Of a stretch of 64,000 nt of DNA, positions 48,038 to 58,481 are shown one piece after another. The translations under genes and the position numbers were made by a program. Source of the DNA: Pseudomonas sp. KU26590 (GTDB lineage Bacteria > Pseudomonadota > Gammaproteobacteria > Pseudomonadales > Pseudomonadaceae); NCBI RefSeq assembly GCF_026153515.1, contig NZ_CP110644.1, forward strand, positions 2,447,501-2,511,500, written 5' to 3'. How positions within the stretch are numbered: position 1 is the stretch's first letter; every line of letters begins with the position of its first letter. The notes under the pieces were generated by a model. It had not been told where the DNA came from, did no database searches, and saw only the letters and a program-made list of their open reading frames with translations.

Positions 48038-48418
48038 GTGTCCACGTCCAACACCCAACACAGCCCCATCAATTTCGCCCAGAAATACAGCCTGTTCACC
48101 GAGCAGTGGCAGCCAAAGGTTATCGCGCAGATGAACGACTACCAGTTCAAGCTGGCGCGGCTGGAAGGGGAGTTTCTCTGGCACAGCCACGCTCACACCG
48201 ACGAAACCTTCATCGTCATCGAAGGCTGTTTGCGCATCGAATTTCGTGACGGTTTCGTCGAGCTCAACGCGGGTGAGCTGTATGTCGTGCCCAAGGGGGT
48301 CGAGCACAAACCCTACGCCGAGAAGGAAGTGAAGCTGATGCTGATCGAGCCCAGCGGCGTCATCAACACCGGCGACGACACCAACGACCGCACGGCGCAG
48401 AACGACGTCTGGATCTGA
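48038..48418 (+). CDS. Small cupin-domain protein
   Basis: 126 aa, GTG start. Single cupin beta-barrel with metal-binding motif 1 HSHAHTDETFIVIEG (residues ~49-63) and motif 2 PKGVEHKP. Possible roles include a dioxygenase or isomerase of small metabolites, but none is indicated. The stop is directly adjacent to the convergent LysR stop. Confidence 0.88.
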   Translation: MSTSNTQHSPINFAQKYSLFTEQWQPKVIAQMNDYQFKLARLEGEFLWHSHAHTDETFIVIEGCLRIEFRDGFVELNAGELYVVPKGVEHKPYAEKEVKLMLIEPSGVINTGDDTNDRTAQNDVWI

Positions 48419-49327
48419 TCACGCCTCAGACTTTGCGGCTTCAGGCTCCGGCAGCAACACCGAAATCAATGCCCTGACCACCCCCGGCAGGGCGTCCAGT
48501 TCGCGGACCAGAATGCTCCGCTCGCGGACCGCCCAGGGCTCGTCGAGCTCGATGGTCACCAGCTCCATCGTCCGGCTATGCCGCAACGCCGCCGATTCCG
48601 GGATGACCCCGATGCCCACCCCGGCTTCGACCATCCGGCAAATGGCCTCGAAGCTCGACACCTGAATCCGCAGCGACAGGCTTTGCCCCAGCCGCTCGAC
48701 GTGATCGCGCAGAAAACTCAGCAGTGTGCTGCCCTCATGCAGGCCAATGTGCTGAAACGCCAGGGTTTGCTTGAACGTGACCTTTTTCTCGGCCGCCAGC
48801 TCATGGCCCACCGGCACCGCCAGCACCAGGCGGTCGGTACTGAAGTGGATGACCTGCAAACCCGCTGCTTCCACCGGACCGGCGATGATGCCCATGTCGG
48901 TGCTGCCGTCGAGCACGCCGCGCACGATGTCCCGGGACAGACGCTCTTGCAGATCCACCGTGACGCCGGGCCGTTGCGCCAGAAACCCTGCCAGCACTTC
49001 GGGCAGAAACTCGGTGACGGCGGTGGTGTTGGCGAAGATGCGAATGTGCCCGGCCGAATCAGTCCCGTAGCTGGTGAACTCGCTTTTCAGGTAGTCCACC
49101 TGGCTCATGATCAGCCGCGCGTGTTTGAGCAGGCGCTGACCGGCTGGGGTCAGCTCAACGCCACGGCTGTCGCGGTACAACAGGCGCGTGCCCAGTTGAC
49201 CTTCCAGCGCCTTGATACGCGCGCTCGCCGCCGCGGGTGAGAGAAAGGCCCGGCGCGCGCCTTGGGTCAGGCTCGGTGATTCGCCGATGTGAATGAAGAG
49301 GCGCAAGTCAGCCAGGTCGAAATGCAT
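48419..49327 (-). CDS. LysR-family regulator of the itaconate operon
   Basis: 302 aa from the ATG at 49327, with GGAG upstream. LysR helix-turn-helix (LTQGARRAFLSPAAASARIKALEGQLG) and effector domain. It is divergent from the operon beginning at 49456 across 128 bp, as PA0877 (ItcR-type regulator) is in P. aeruginosa. Likely activates the operon in response to itaconate or its CoA derivative; that is inference from position. The intergenic region contains CGTTCACAATACCCGAACG, a possible LysR-type dyad. Confidence 0.9.
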   Translation of the reverse strand: MHFDLADLRLFIHIGESPSLTQGARRAFLSPAAASARIKALEGQLGTRLLYRDSRGVELTPAGQRLLKHARLIMSQVDYLKSEFTSYGTDSAGHIRIFANTTAVTEFLPEVLAGFLAQRPGVTVDLQERLSRDIVRGVLDGSTDMGIIAGPVEAAGLQVIHFSTDRLVLAVPVGHELAAEKKVTFKQTLAFQHIGLHEGSTLLSFLRDHVERLGQSLSLRIQVSSFEAICRMVEAGVGIGVIPESAALRHSRTMELVTIELDEPWAVRERSILVRELDALPGVVRALISVLLPEPEAAKSEA

Positions 49328-49455
49328 GGGAGACTCCAGGCGATGCAATGGGCGTTCACAATACCCGAACGCCGCTATACGCAAATGCAAATTCACAGAA
49401 TGCCGGCGCACTTCCATGATCGGGCCATAACAACAAACCCTGAGGGTTCCCGCCC

Positions 49456-50295
49456 ATGAGCGCTGCAGAGTCACCCGTGGATTTCACCGCCTGGATTGGC
49501 CGCACCGAAGAAGCCGAGGATCATCTGAGCGTCAACCTGATCAAGCGCATCGCGGCCACCTTTGGCGAGCCCACGCCCGCGGTGGGTGATGCATTGCCGC
49601 CGCTGTGGCAGTGGTGTTTTTTTCAGGAGCCAGTGTTCGAAGCGCAGCTCGGCGGCGACGGTCACCCGGCCCGTGGCGGCTTTCTGCCCCCGGCGGACAA
49701 TCGTAATCGCATGTGGGCCGGTGGCCGCGTCGAGTTCATTCAGCCGTTGAAAATCGGCGCCGATGCCCATCGCCTGTCGACGATTCTGCACATAGAAGAA
49801 AAGCACGGCCGCACCGGCTCGCTGCTTTTCGTGACGGTACGCCACGACTACTCGCAACACGGCGAGCTGTGCGTGCGTGAAGAACAGGACATCGTCTACC
49901 GCGAGCCGAATCCGCCGAAACTCAACAGCGGCGACGCGCCGGAGCAGGGCGAGTGGAGCGAGGTCATCGAGCCGACGTCGACGTTGCTGTTCCGCTACTC
50001 GGCCGTTACCTTCAACGGCCACCGCATTCACTACGACTACCCCTACGTCACCGACACCGAAGGCTATTCCGGCCTGGTCGTGCACGGGCCGATGATCGCT
50101 ACGTTCAATCTGCGTGCATTCATTCGCGCCCATCCCGACAAGCGTGTGCGGCATTTCGCCTATCGCGGTGTGCGCCCGTTGAACGTGCCTGCTGCCTTCC
50201 GCGTGGGCGGACGAATCGTCGAGCCGGGCAAGGCGCAGCTGTGGGCCGGCAATGACGCCGGCGTCGCCCAGAGCGCCGAAGTCGTTTTTGACTGA
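49456..50295 (+). CDS. ich: Itaconyl-CoA/mesaconyl-C4-CoA hydratase (MaoC type)
   Basis: 279 aa double-hotdog protein of the MaoC/FAS1-like dehydratase group. Catalytic-like residues appear in the C-terminal half: FNGHRIHYDYPYVTDTEGYSGLVVHGPM (near 190-218), with the Asp/His pair of MaoC hydratases. In P. aeruginosa the counterpart PA0878 (Ich) hydrates itaconyl-CoA to citramalyl-CoA. First gene of the operon, reading away from the LysR gene. Confidence 0.9.
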   Translation: MSAAESPVDFTAWIGRTEEAEDHLSVNLIKRIAATFGEPTPAVGDALPPLWQWCFFQEPVFEAQLGGDGHPARGGFLPPADNRNRMWAGGRVEFIQPLKIGADAHRLSTILHIEEKHGRTGSLLFVTVRHDYSQHGELCVREEQDIVYREPNPPKLNSGDAPEQGEWSEVIEPTSTLLFRYSAVTFNGHRIHYDYPYVTDTEGYSGLVVHGPMIATFNLRAFIRAHPDKRVRHFAYRGVRPLNVPAAFRVGGRIVEPGKAQLWAGNDAGVAQSAEVVFD

Positions 50296-50358
50296 ACCCT
50301 TCTTTTATACAGCCAGGCGCGCCGACCCTATGGGGGCCGGCCGATGCGAGTGGACACC

Positions 50359-51522
50359 ATGAACCCCTACGAAAACGAAGACCTCAATGCCATCCGTGAC
50401 GGCGTGCGCGCGCTGTGTGCGCAGTTTCCCGCCGAATACTGGCGCAAGATCGATGAACAGAAAGGCTTCCCGGAAACCTTCGTCAAGGCGCTGACTGATG
50501 AAGGCTGGCTGTCGGCGATGATTCCCGAAGAGTACGGCGGGTCCGGGCTGGGCCTGGCGGAAGCCTCGGTGATCCTCGAAGAAGTGAACGCCTGCGGCGG
50601 TAATTCCGGCACCGTGCACGGCCAGATGTACAACATGTTCACCCTGCTGCGTCACGGCAGCGACGCGCAGAAAAGCTATTACCTGCCCAAGCTCGCCAGC
50701 GGCGAACTGCGCCTGCAATCCATGGGCGTGACCGAACCGAGCACCGGCACCGACACCACCAAGATAAAGACCACGGCGGTGAAGCAGGGCGACAAATACG
50801 TGATCAACGGCCAGAAGGTCTGGATCTCCCGGGTGCAGCATTCCGACCTGATGATCCTGCTGGCGCGCACCACGCCCCTGGCCGAGGTGACGAAGAAGTC
50901 CGAAGGCATGTCGATCTTTCTCGTCGACCTGCGCGACGCCATCGGCAACGGCCTGACCGTTCAGCCCATCGCCAACATGGTCAACCACGAGACCAACGAG
51001 CTGTTCTTCGACAACCTCGAACTGCCGGCAGACAGCTTGATCGGCGAAGAAGGCAAGGGCTTCCGCTACATCCTCGACGGCCTTAACGCCGAGCGCGCCC
51101 TGATCGCGGCCGAGTGCATTGGCGACGGCCGCTGGTTCATCGAGAAGTCGGCGGCCTACGCCCGCGATCGCGTGGTGTTTGGCCGCCCGATCGGGCAGAA
51201 CCAGGGCGTGCAGTTCCCCATCGCTGAAGCGCACATCGAAATCGAAGCGGCGGACCTGATGCGCTGGCGTGCCTGCGAGGAATACGACAGCGGCAGGAAC
51301 GCCGGTGCCAGCGCCAACATGGCCAAGTACCTCGCGGCAAAAGCGTCATGGGAGGCGGCCAATGCGTGCCTGCAAACCCATGGCGGTTTTGGCTTCGCCT
51401 GCGAGTACGACGTGGAGCGTAAATTCCGCGAAACCCGCCTGTATCAGGTCGCGCCGATCTCCACCAACCTGATTCTTTCCTACGTCGCCGAGCACTTGCT
51501 CGACCTGCCACGCAGCTTCTGA
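50359..51522 (+). CDS. Acyl-CoA dehydrogenase of the itaconate operon
   Basis: 387 aa from the ATG at 50359; an ATG five codons earlier is also possible. FAD-dependent acyl-CoA dehydrogenase fold: SMGVTEPSTGTDTTKIKTTA (flavin-binding loop near 120) and the C-terminal AANACLQTHGGFGFACEYDVERKFRE (near 330-355). The position matches PA0879. Its substrate is not certain; a methylsuccinyl-CoA or other C5 acyl-CoA would fit the pathway. Confidence 0.9.
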   Translation: MNPYENEDLNAIRDGVRALCAQFPAEYWRKIDEQKGFPETFVKALTDEGWLSAMIPEEYGGSGLGLAEASVILEEVNACGGNSGTVHGQMYNMFTLLRHGSDAQKSYYLPKLASGELRLQSMGVTEPSTGTDTTKIKTTAVKQGDKYVINGQKVWISRVQHSDLMILLARTTPLAEVTKKSEGMSIFLVDLRDAIGNGLTVQPIANMVNHETNELFFDNLELPADSLIGEEGKGFRYILDGLNAERALIAAECIGDGRWFIEKSAAYARDRVVFGRPIGQNQGVQFPIAEAHIEIEAADLMRWRACEEYDSGRNAGASANMAKYLAAKASWEAANACLQTHGGFGFACEYDVERKFRETRLYQVAPISTNLILSYVAEHLLDLPRSF

Positions 51523-51532
51523 GGGCGCCGAG

Positions 51533-52882
51533 ATGAGCCATACCCAGGCATTGGCGGGTTTCCTCGCCGAGCTGACCTACGAGCAGATTCCCGGCGTCGT
51601 GCTGGATCGCACCGAAGACCTGTTCCTCGACTGGATCGGTTCGGCGCTGGCCAGCCAGGGCGCGCGGCCGATCCCGCTGTTCGAGCGCTACGCCGAACGC
51701 ATGGGCCCGCGAGAAGGCAAGGCGAAGATTCTGGTCAGCGGTCGCGGCACCTCGGCCTACTTCGCCGCGCTGGTCAACGGCGCGTCGTCGCACCTGGTCG
51801 AGCAGGATGATCTGCACAACAGCTCGGTGCTGCACCCGGCGACGGTGGTGTTCTCGGCGGTGCTCGCAGCGGCCCAGGACCTCGGCAAGACCGGCCAGGA
51901 TGTATTGCTGGCCTCGGTCGCCGGTTACGAAGCCGGCATCCGCATCGGCGAATTCATGGGCCGCTCCCACTACCGCATTTTCCACACCACCGCGACGGTC
52001 GGCACCCTGGCTGCTGCGGTGGGGGTCGGCAAGCTGCTGAACTTCGACAAAGAGCAGTTCATCAACCTGCTGGGCACGGCGGGCACCCAGGCCGCCGGGC
52101 TGTGGGAGTTTCTGCGTGACGCAGCCGACTCCAAACAGCTGCACACCGCCAAGGCTGCGGCCGATGGCCTGCTGGCGGCGTACCTCACCGAAGACGGCCT
52201 GACCGGCGCACGGAATATTCTCGAAGGCGATCAGGGCATGGCGGCAGGGATGTCCAGCGACAGTGATCCCGCCAAGCTGTCCGATCGCCTCGGCAGCCGT
52301 TGGGCGTTGGTCGAGACCTCGTTCAAGTTTCACGCTTCGTGCCGCCATACCCATCCGGCCGCTGATGCGTTGCTGCACCTGATGCAGCGCGAAGGCCTGC
52401 GCCATGAGCAGATCGCCAAGGTGGTCACACGGGTTCATCAGGGCGCCATTGATGTGCTCGGCCGGGTCGACGTGCCGCAGACCGTGCATCAGGCGAAGTT
52501 TTCCATGGGCGCGGTGCTCGGACTGATTGCGGTCCACGGCAGTGCGCAGTTGATCGAATTCCGCGACCTGGCCCTGACCGATGCCGACGTCGCCGCCTTC
52601 CGCGAAAAGGTCACGATGGAGCTGGACCCGGAAGTGGATGGCGCCTATCCGGCGCGCTGGCTGGGTCGGGTGATCGTGACCACCACCGATGGCCGGATTC
52701 TGAGCGCTGGTATTGATGAGCCGAAGGGCGATCCGGGCAACACCCTGTCGCGTCCTGAACTGGAGGACAAGGTTCAGCGCCTGCTGGCGTTCTCCGGCGC
52801 ACGCACGGTGGAGCAGGGCGCGGCATTGATCCAGCGGATCTGGCAGCTGCGCGACGCGCAGGATTTGACCGACCTGATCTAA
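51533..52882 (+). CDS. MmgE/PrpD family protein of the itaconate operon
   Basis: 449 aa of the MmgE/PrpD fold, which includes 2-methylcitrate dehydratase and cis-aconitate decarboxylase. Family stretches include NGASSHLVEQDDLHNSSVLHPATVVFSAVLAAAQ (near 80-115), GTAGTQAAGLWEFL and HASCRHTHPAADALL. It corresponds in position to PA0881. Its reaction is not established; it could handle a tricarboxylate or C5 dicarboxylate precursor. Starts 10 bp after the dehydrogenase stop. The PA0880-like glyoxalase gene found in P. aeruginosa is absent here. Confidence 0.86.
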   Translation: MSHTQALAGFLAELTYEQIPGVVLDRTEDLFLDWIGSALASQGARPIPLFERYAERMGPREGKAKILVSGRGTSAYFAALVNGASSHLVEQDDLHNSSVLHPATVVFSAVLAAAQDLGKTGQDVLLASVAGYEAGIRIGEFMGRSHYRIFHTTATVGTLAAAVGVGKLLNFDKEQFINLLGTAGTQAAGLWEFLRDAADSKQLHTAKAAADGLLAAYLTEDGLTGARNILEGDQGMAAGMSSDSDPAKLSDRLGSRWALVETSFKFHASCRHTHPAADALLHLMQREGLRHEQIAKVVTRVHQGAIDVLGRVDVPQTVHQAKFSMGAVLGLIAVHGSAQLIEFRDLALTDADVAAFREKVTMELDPEVDGAYPARWLGRVIVTTTDGRILSAGIDEPKGDPGNTLSRPELEDKVQRLLAFSGARTVEQGAALIQRIWQLRDAQDLTDLI

Positions 52883-52901
52883 CAGCACACGCATTCCCCT
52901 T

Positions 52902-53034
52902 GTAGGAGCGTGGCTTGTCCCGCGACCTGCCGGTCACCGGCAGCAAAACCAGACACCGAGTGGTGTCAGGCATACCCGGATTTCCTGATTTGCTGCTGCT
53001 TCGCAGCAGATCGCGGGACAAGCCACGCTCCTAC
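52902..53034. repeat. Inverted REP pair inside the itaconate operon
   Basis: GTAGGAGCGTGGCTTGTCCC forward at 52902 and reversed to 53034. They separate the MmgE/PrpD gene from the CoA-transferase gene within what otherwise reads as one operon, and could stabilise or process the upstream mRNA part. Confidence 0.85.
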
Positions 53035-53060
53035 AAGGGACTGTGAAGAGGTTTACTAAC

Positions 53061-54260
53061 ATGACTCAACAACCCCCGCGTCCTCTGGATGGCATCACCG
53101 TCGTCAGCCTCGAGCACGCCATTGCGGCGCCGTTCTGCACCCGGCAACTGGCGGATCTGGGCGCCCGCGTGATCAAGGTCGAGCGCCCCGGCGTCGGCGA
53201 TTTCGCCCGTGGCTACGACCAGCGCGTCGACGGCCTGGCCTCGCATTTCGTCTGGACCAATCGCTCCAAGGAAAGCCTGACCCTGGACCTCAAGCAGGAC
53301 GAGGCCGGCGACATTCTTGAGTCACTGCTCGCCAAGGCTGACGTGCTGGTACAGAATCTGGCGCCCGGCGCCGCTGCTCGCATGGGGCTGTCATTCGAAA
53401 CGTTGCATGAGCGCTTCCCGCGCCTGATCGTCTGTGACATTTCCGGCTACGGCGAAGGCGGGCCTTACGAGAAGAAGAAGGCCTATGACCTGTTGATCCA
53501 GAGCGAAGGCGGCTTTTTGTCGGTCACCGGTGGCCCCGGCGAAAACGAGATGGCCAAGGCCGGTTGCTCCATCGCCGACATCGCCGCCGGCATGTACGCC
53601 TACACCGGGATTCTGTCGGCGCTGATGCTGCGGGACAAAACCGGGGAGGGCAGCCGCATCGACGTGAGCATGCTCGAAAGCCTGGTGGAGTGGATGGGCT
53701 ACCCGATGTATTACGCCTACAACGGCGCGCCGCCACCGCCACGGGCTGGCGCCTCACACTCGACGATCTATCCTTACGGGCCGTTTCCCACCGGCGGGGG
53801 CGGCACGATCATGCTGGGCCTGCAGAACGAGCGCGAGTGGGCGCTGTTCTGCGAGAAGGTCCTGCTCGATCCGGCGCTGGCCAACGACGAGCGATTTTCC
53901 GCGAATTTCAAACGCTCGGAAAACCGCGAGGCACTGCGGCAGATCATCGTCGATGGTTTCGCCGACTTGAGCGTCAATGACGTGGTTGCCCGCCTGGAAG
54001 ACGCGCAGATCGCCAACGCCCGGGTCAACGACATGCAAGGCGTCTGGGACCACCCGCAGCTCAAGGCGCGTGATCGTTGGCGCGAAGTCGACAGCCCGTC
54101 CGGCCCGCTGCCGTCGCTGCTGCCGCCGGGCCACAACACCGCGTTCACGCCGCGCATGGAGGGCGTGCCGGGCCTGGGCCAGCACACCGGCAGCATCCTC
54201 GGCGAGCTGGGGTTTTCGGCTGAAGACCAGGCGCGGATGGCGGCGGGCGGGGTGGTCTGA
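53061..54260 (+). CDS. ict: CaiB/BaiF CoA-transferase, itaconate CoA-transferase
   Basis: 399 aa from the ATG at 53061, with AGAGG upstream. Class III CoA-transferase features: LDGITVVSLEHAIAAPFCTRQLADLGARVIKVE (near 10-43), the active-site region FVWTNRSKESLTLDLK, and the catalytic-aspartate context GGFLSVTGGPGE. The counterpart PA0882 (Ict) moves CoA from succinyl-CoA to itaconate. Separated from the preceding gene by a REP pair. Confidence 0.92.
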   Translation: MTQQPPRPLDGITVVSLEHAIAAPFCTRQLADLGARVIKVERPGVGDFARGYDQRVDGLASHFVWTNRSKESLTLDLKQDEAGDILESLLAKADVLVQNLAPGAAARMGLSFETLHERFPRLIVCDISGYGEGGPYEKKKAYDLLIQSEGGFLSVTGGPGENEMAKAGCSIADIAAGMYAYTGILSALMLRDKTGEGSRIDVSMLESLVEWMGYPMYYAYNGAPPPPRAGASHSTIYPYGPFPTGGGGTIMLGLQNEREWALFCEKVLLDPALANDERFSANFKRSENREALRQIIVDGFADLSVNDVVARLEDAQIANARVNDMQGVWDHPQLKARDRWREVDSPSGPLPSLLPPGHNTAFTPRMEGVPGLGQHTGSILGELGFSAEDQARMAAGGVV

Positions 54261-54303
54261 AGCTCTCCGTTGCCGTGCGGATTCGCCGTCGCCCCCCGCA
54301 ACT

Positions 54304-54326
54304 GTAGGAGCGCGCTTGCCCGCGAA
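54304..54326 (+). repeat. Single REP unit between ict and ccl
   Basis: One GTAGGAGCGCGCTTGCCCGC unit with no facing partner, in the 167-bp gap after the CoA-transferase stop. A partial reversed remnant (GCGAGCAAGCGCCCAC) is about 50 bp downstream. Confidence 0.75.
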
Positions 54327-54427
54327 ATGGCTGCAACATCCGCCACAGCTTTAACGGATGGAATGCAGTCATTGCGAGCAAGCGCCCACAGCGTCGCGAT
54401 GACAACCCTTTTTCAGGAGCTTCGACC

Positions 54428-55252
54428 ATGCCACAACCCACCATCCGCTCCGCGCTGTTCGTCCCCGGCAGTCGGCCCGACCGTTTTGCCAAGGCGCTGG
54501 CGGCGGGCGCTGACGCGGTGATCGTCGATTTCGAAGACGCCGTCGAAGAACCCCTCAAGCGCCAGGCCCGGGACAATCTTGCGGCGTTCTTGAACGGCAA
54601 CCCGCAAGCCTCCGTGTGGGTGCGGGTCAATGCGCCGAGTCATGCCGAACACGCCGATGATCTAGCGTTTTGCCGACAGCACGCTGGCGTGGCCGGGGTG
54701 CTCCTGCCGAAAGTCGAAAGCGCGGCTCACGTCGCGGCGGTCTGGCAGACAGGCAAACCGGTCCTGCCGATCATCGAAAGCGCCAAGGGCTTGCTGGCCC
54801 TTGAGCAGATCGCCCATGCCGAGGGTGTCGAGCGTTTGTCGTTTGGCGGGCTCGACCTGGCGCTGGACCTGAACCTCAACAGCGGCACCCACGCCGCGCA
54901 GATGTTTCTCGATCAGGCGCGGATGTCGGTGCAACTGCATTCACGGGGCGCTGACCTGTTGCCACCGCTGGACGGCGTGCACCCGGCCATCGGCGACCCG
55001 AAGGGTTTGCACCGTGCCATTCGCCACGCCTACGACATGGGTTATGGCGGCGCGCTGTGCATCCATCCGGCGCAGGTGCCGGTGATCCATGCCGCCTTGG
55101 CACCCAGCGCCGATGACTTGAACTGGGCGCAAAAGGTGATCAAGGCCAGCGCAGCGGCCAAGGGGGCAGGTGCGTTTCAGCTCGAAGGGCAAATGGTCGA
55201 CGCGCCGGTGTTGCTGCGGGCGCAGCGTTTGCTTGCGCAGGCGGCGGGATGA
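54428..55252 (+). CDS. ccl: CitE-family citramalyl-CoA lyase
   Basis: 274 aa (HpcH/HpaI aldolase/CitE barrel). RSALFVPGSRPDRFAKALAAGADAVIVDFEDAVEE at the N-terminus holds the CitE signature with its Asp/Glu metal site. PIIESAKGLLALEQIA and FGGLDLALDL follow, and CIHPAQVPVIHAAL near 212. The counterpart PA0883 (Ccl) splits citramalyl-CoA into acetyl-CoA and pyruvate. AGGAG lies about 9 bp before the ATG. Confidence 0.92.
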   Translation: MPQPTIRSALFVPGSRPDRFAKALAAGADAVIVDFEDAVEEPLKRQARDNLAAFLNGNPQASVWVRVNAPSHAEHADDLAFCRQHAGVAGVLLPKVESAAHVAAVWQTGKPVLPIIESAKGLLALEQIAHAEGVERLSFGGLDLALDLNLNSGTHAAQMFLDQARMSVQLHSRGADLLPPLDGVHPAIGDPKGLHRAIRHAYDMGYGGALCIHPAQVPVIHAALAPSADDLNWAQKVIKASAAAKGAGAFQLEGQMVDAPVLLRAQRLLAQAAG

Positions 55253-55335
55253 GCCAGGGTTTTTTCGACTTACACCCGCTGTTGTCAGCGTTCGGCTTTG
55301 ATGAACGCCGGTTTACACAAAAGCAGATTCTCTAA

Positions 55336-56430
<1,095 letters not shown>

Positions 56431-56549
56431 GCCCTCCAGCCGTTTCTCGATACAGACCGTAACGGCCCGGCGGCCACTTGAATCATGCGTGTCCGCCTCC
56501 ACGGCCGTCTCTACACCCGGCTACGTTCGGCTTCGTTCGGAGAATGCTT

Positions 56550-57182
56550 ATGCACCCGCTGACGCGACTCTGGGAGCATCTGGAGGAGGGCATCATCGCC
56601 TTCCTGCTGGCTGCCATGACCCTCGTGACTTTCGTCTACGTGGCGTTGAACAACATCTACACCGTGTTTTACTCCCTCAGCGATCAATGGGCGGTCAGCA
56701 GCAATTTCTTTGCCGGCATCGGCGACCACCTGATGGGTTACGCCCAAACCATGACCTGGAGCGTGTCGCTGACCAAAGCCCTGTTTGGCTGGCTGATCTT
56801 CTTCGGCATTTCCTACGGCGTTCGTACCGCCGGCCACCTGGGCGTCGACGCGCTGGTCAAGAAGACCAGCAAGCCGGTGCAGCGGGTGCTCGCCCTGCTG
56901 GCGTGCGGCTGCTGCCTGGCGTACGCCGGATTGTTCCTCGTCGCCAGCTACAAGTGGGTGTCGGCGCTGTTCGTCGCCGGCATCGGTGCCGAGGACCTTG
57001 ATCGGTTCGGCATCAAGGTCGCGTATATCACGGTCATCGTGCCGATCGGCTTTGGCCTTGTGATCGCTCGCTACCTGGAAATCTTTTACCGCATCTGGAC
57101 GCACCGGCAGACCGGGTTGGGTCTGGCTGACGAAGCAGCTGAAGCGAGCAAACTCGCCAACCCTGCCGAGGAGCAGCACTGA
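56550..57182 (+). CDS. TRAP transporter small membrane subunit (DctQ)
   Basis: 210 aa from the ATG at 56550, which has GGAG seven bases upstream; the ATG two codons earlier is too close to it. Four membrane helices (GIIAFLLAAMTLVTFVYVAL; FGWLIFFGISYGVRTAGHLGVDAL; LACGCCLAYAGLFLVASYKW; VAYITVIVPIGFGLVIARYLEIF). Larger than many DctQ proteins by a periplasmic loop. Overlaps DctM by one base. Confidence 0.9.
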   Translation: MHPLTRLWEHLEEGIIAFLLAAMTLVTFVYVALNNIYTVFYSLSDQWAVSSNFFAGIGDHLMGYAQTMTWSVSLTKALFGWLIFFGISYGVRTAGHLGVDALVKKTSKPVQRVLALLACGCCLAYAGLFLVASYKWVSALFVAGIGAEDLDRFGIKVAYITVIVPIGFGLVIARYLEIFYRIWTHRQTGLGLADEAAEASKLANPAEEQH

Positions 57183-58465
57183 TGACCGTTATCTGCCTGT
57201 TCCTGTTGTTATTCGTTTTCATGTTCCTGGGCGTGCCCATCGCCATTTCCCTGGGCTTGGCCGGCGCTGTTTCGATCCTGCTGTTCAGCCCGGACTCGTT
57301 GAGTTCGCTGGCGATCAAACTGTTCGAAACCTCCGACAGTTATACCTTTCTGGCGATTCCGTTCTTCCTGTTGTCCGGCGCGTTCATGACCACCGGCGGC
57401 GTCGCGCAGCGGCTGATCGATTTCGCCAACGCCTGCGTCGGCCACATCCGTGGTGGCCTGGCGATTGCGGCGGTGCTGGCGTGCATGCTGTTTGCGGCGT
57501 TGTCCGGTTCATCGCCTGCCACCGTTGCCGCCGTGGGTTCAATCGCCGTTGCCGGCATGGTGCGCTCAGGTTATCCCAAGGAGTTCGGCGCCGGGATCAT
57601 CTGCAACGCCGGTACGCTGGGCATTCTGATTCCGCCATCCATCGTGATGGTGGTCTACGCCGCTGCCACGGAGACCTCGGTCGGCAAGTTGTTCATCGCC
57701 GGCGTGATCCCCGGCATCCTGTTGGGCCTGGCGCTGATGGTGGTGATCTACATCGTCGCCCGGGTCAAAAAGCTTCCGGCCCAGCCACGGGTGACCTTTC
57801 GCCAGTGGCTGCACACGGCGCAACGTGCGTTCTGGGGTTTGATGCTGCTGGTGATCATCCTCGGCGGGATCTACAGCGGCATGTTCACCCCGACCGAAGC
57901 GGCGGCGGTGGCGGCGGTCTACTCGGCGTTCATCGCGCTGTTCGTCTATAAGGACATGAGTTTCAAGGACTGCCCGAAAGTGCTGCTGGAGTCCGGTCGG
58001 CTGTCGATCATGCTGATGTTCATCATTGCCAACGCCATGCTCTTCGCCCACGTCCTGACCACGGAGCAGATCCCGCAGCAGATCACTGCCTGGGTCATCT
58101 CCGAAGGCCTCACCCCGATCGGCTTCCTGATCATGGTGAACATCGTCCTGCTGGTCGCCGGCAGTTTCATGGAGCCGTCGGCAATCATCCTGATCCTGGC
58201 GCCGATCTTCTTCCCGATCGCGATGAAGCTCGGCATCGACCCGATTCACTTGGGCATCGTCATGGTGGTCAACATGGAGATCGGACTGGTTCACCCACCG
58301 GTGGGGCTCAACCTGTTCGTGACGTCTGCGGTGACCGGCCTGACCTTGGGCGAGACCATTCGCGCGGCGTTGCCATGGCTGTCGATCCTGCTGGTGTTCC
58401 TGCTGCTGGTGACCTACGTGCCCTTCATCTCTCTGGCGCTGCCGAACTGGTTGGGGATGCCTTGA
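57182..58465 (+). CDS. TRAP transporter large permease (DctM)
   Basis: 427 aa with about twelve membrane helices. DctM-family patterns: FLFVFMFLGVPIAISLGLAG at the start, GSSPATVAAVGSIAVAGM (near 105), GTLGILIPPSIVMVVY (near 145) and MVVNMEIGLVHPPVGLNLFV (near 365). It couples dicarboxylate uptake to sodium or protons. Its start codon shares a base with the DctQ stop. Last gene of the operon. Confidence 0.94.
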   Translation: MTVICLFLLLFVFMFLGVPIAISLGLAGAVSILLFSPDSLSSLAIKLFETSDSYTFLAIPFFLLSGAFMTTGGVAQRLIDFANACVGHIRGGLAIAAVLACMLFAALSGSSPATVAAVGSIAVAGMVRSGYPKEFGAGIICNAGTLGILIPPSIVMVVYAAATETSVGKLFIAGVIPGILLGLALMVVIYIVARVKKLPAQPRVTFRQWLHTAQRAFWGLMLLVIILGGIYSGMFTPTEAAAVAAVYSAFIALFVYKDMSFKDCPKVLLESGRLSIMLMFIIANAMLFAHVLTTEQIPQQITAWVISEGLTPIGFLIMVNIVLLVAGSFMEPSAIILILAPIFFPIAMKLGIDPIHLGIVMVVNMEIGLVHPPVGLNLFVTSAVTGLTLGETIRAALPWLSILLVFLLLVTYVPFISLALPNWLGMP

Positions 58466-58481
58466 TGGATGGCGTGGCTAA

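Noticed and set aside
51137..52894. 585-codon minus-strand frame opposite the MmgE/PrpD gene
   Set aside because: Antisense shadow; the plus-strand gene has correct start, family pattern and operon position.
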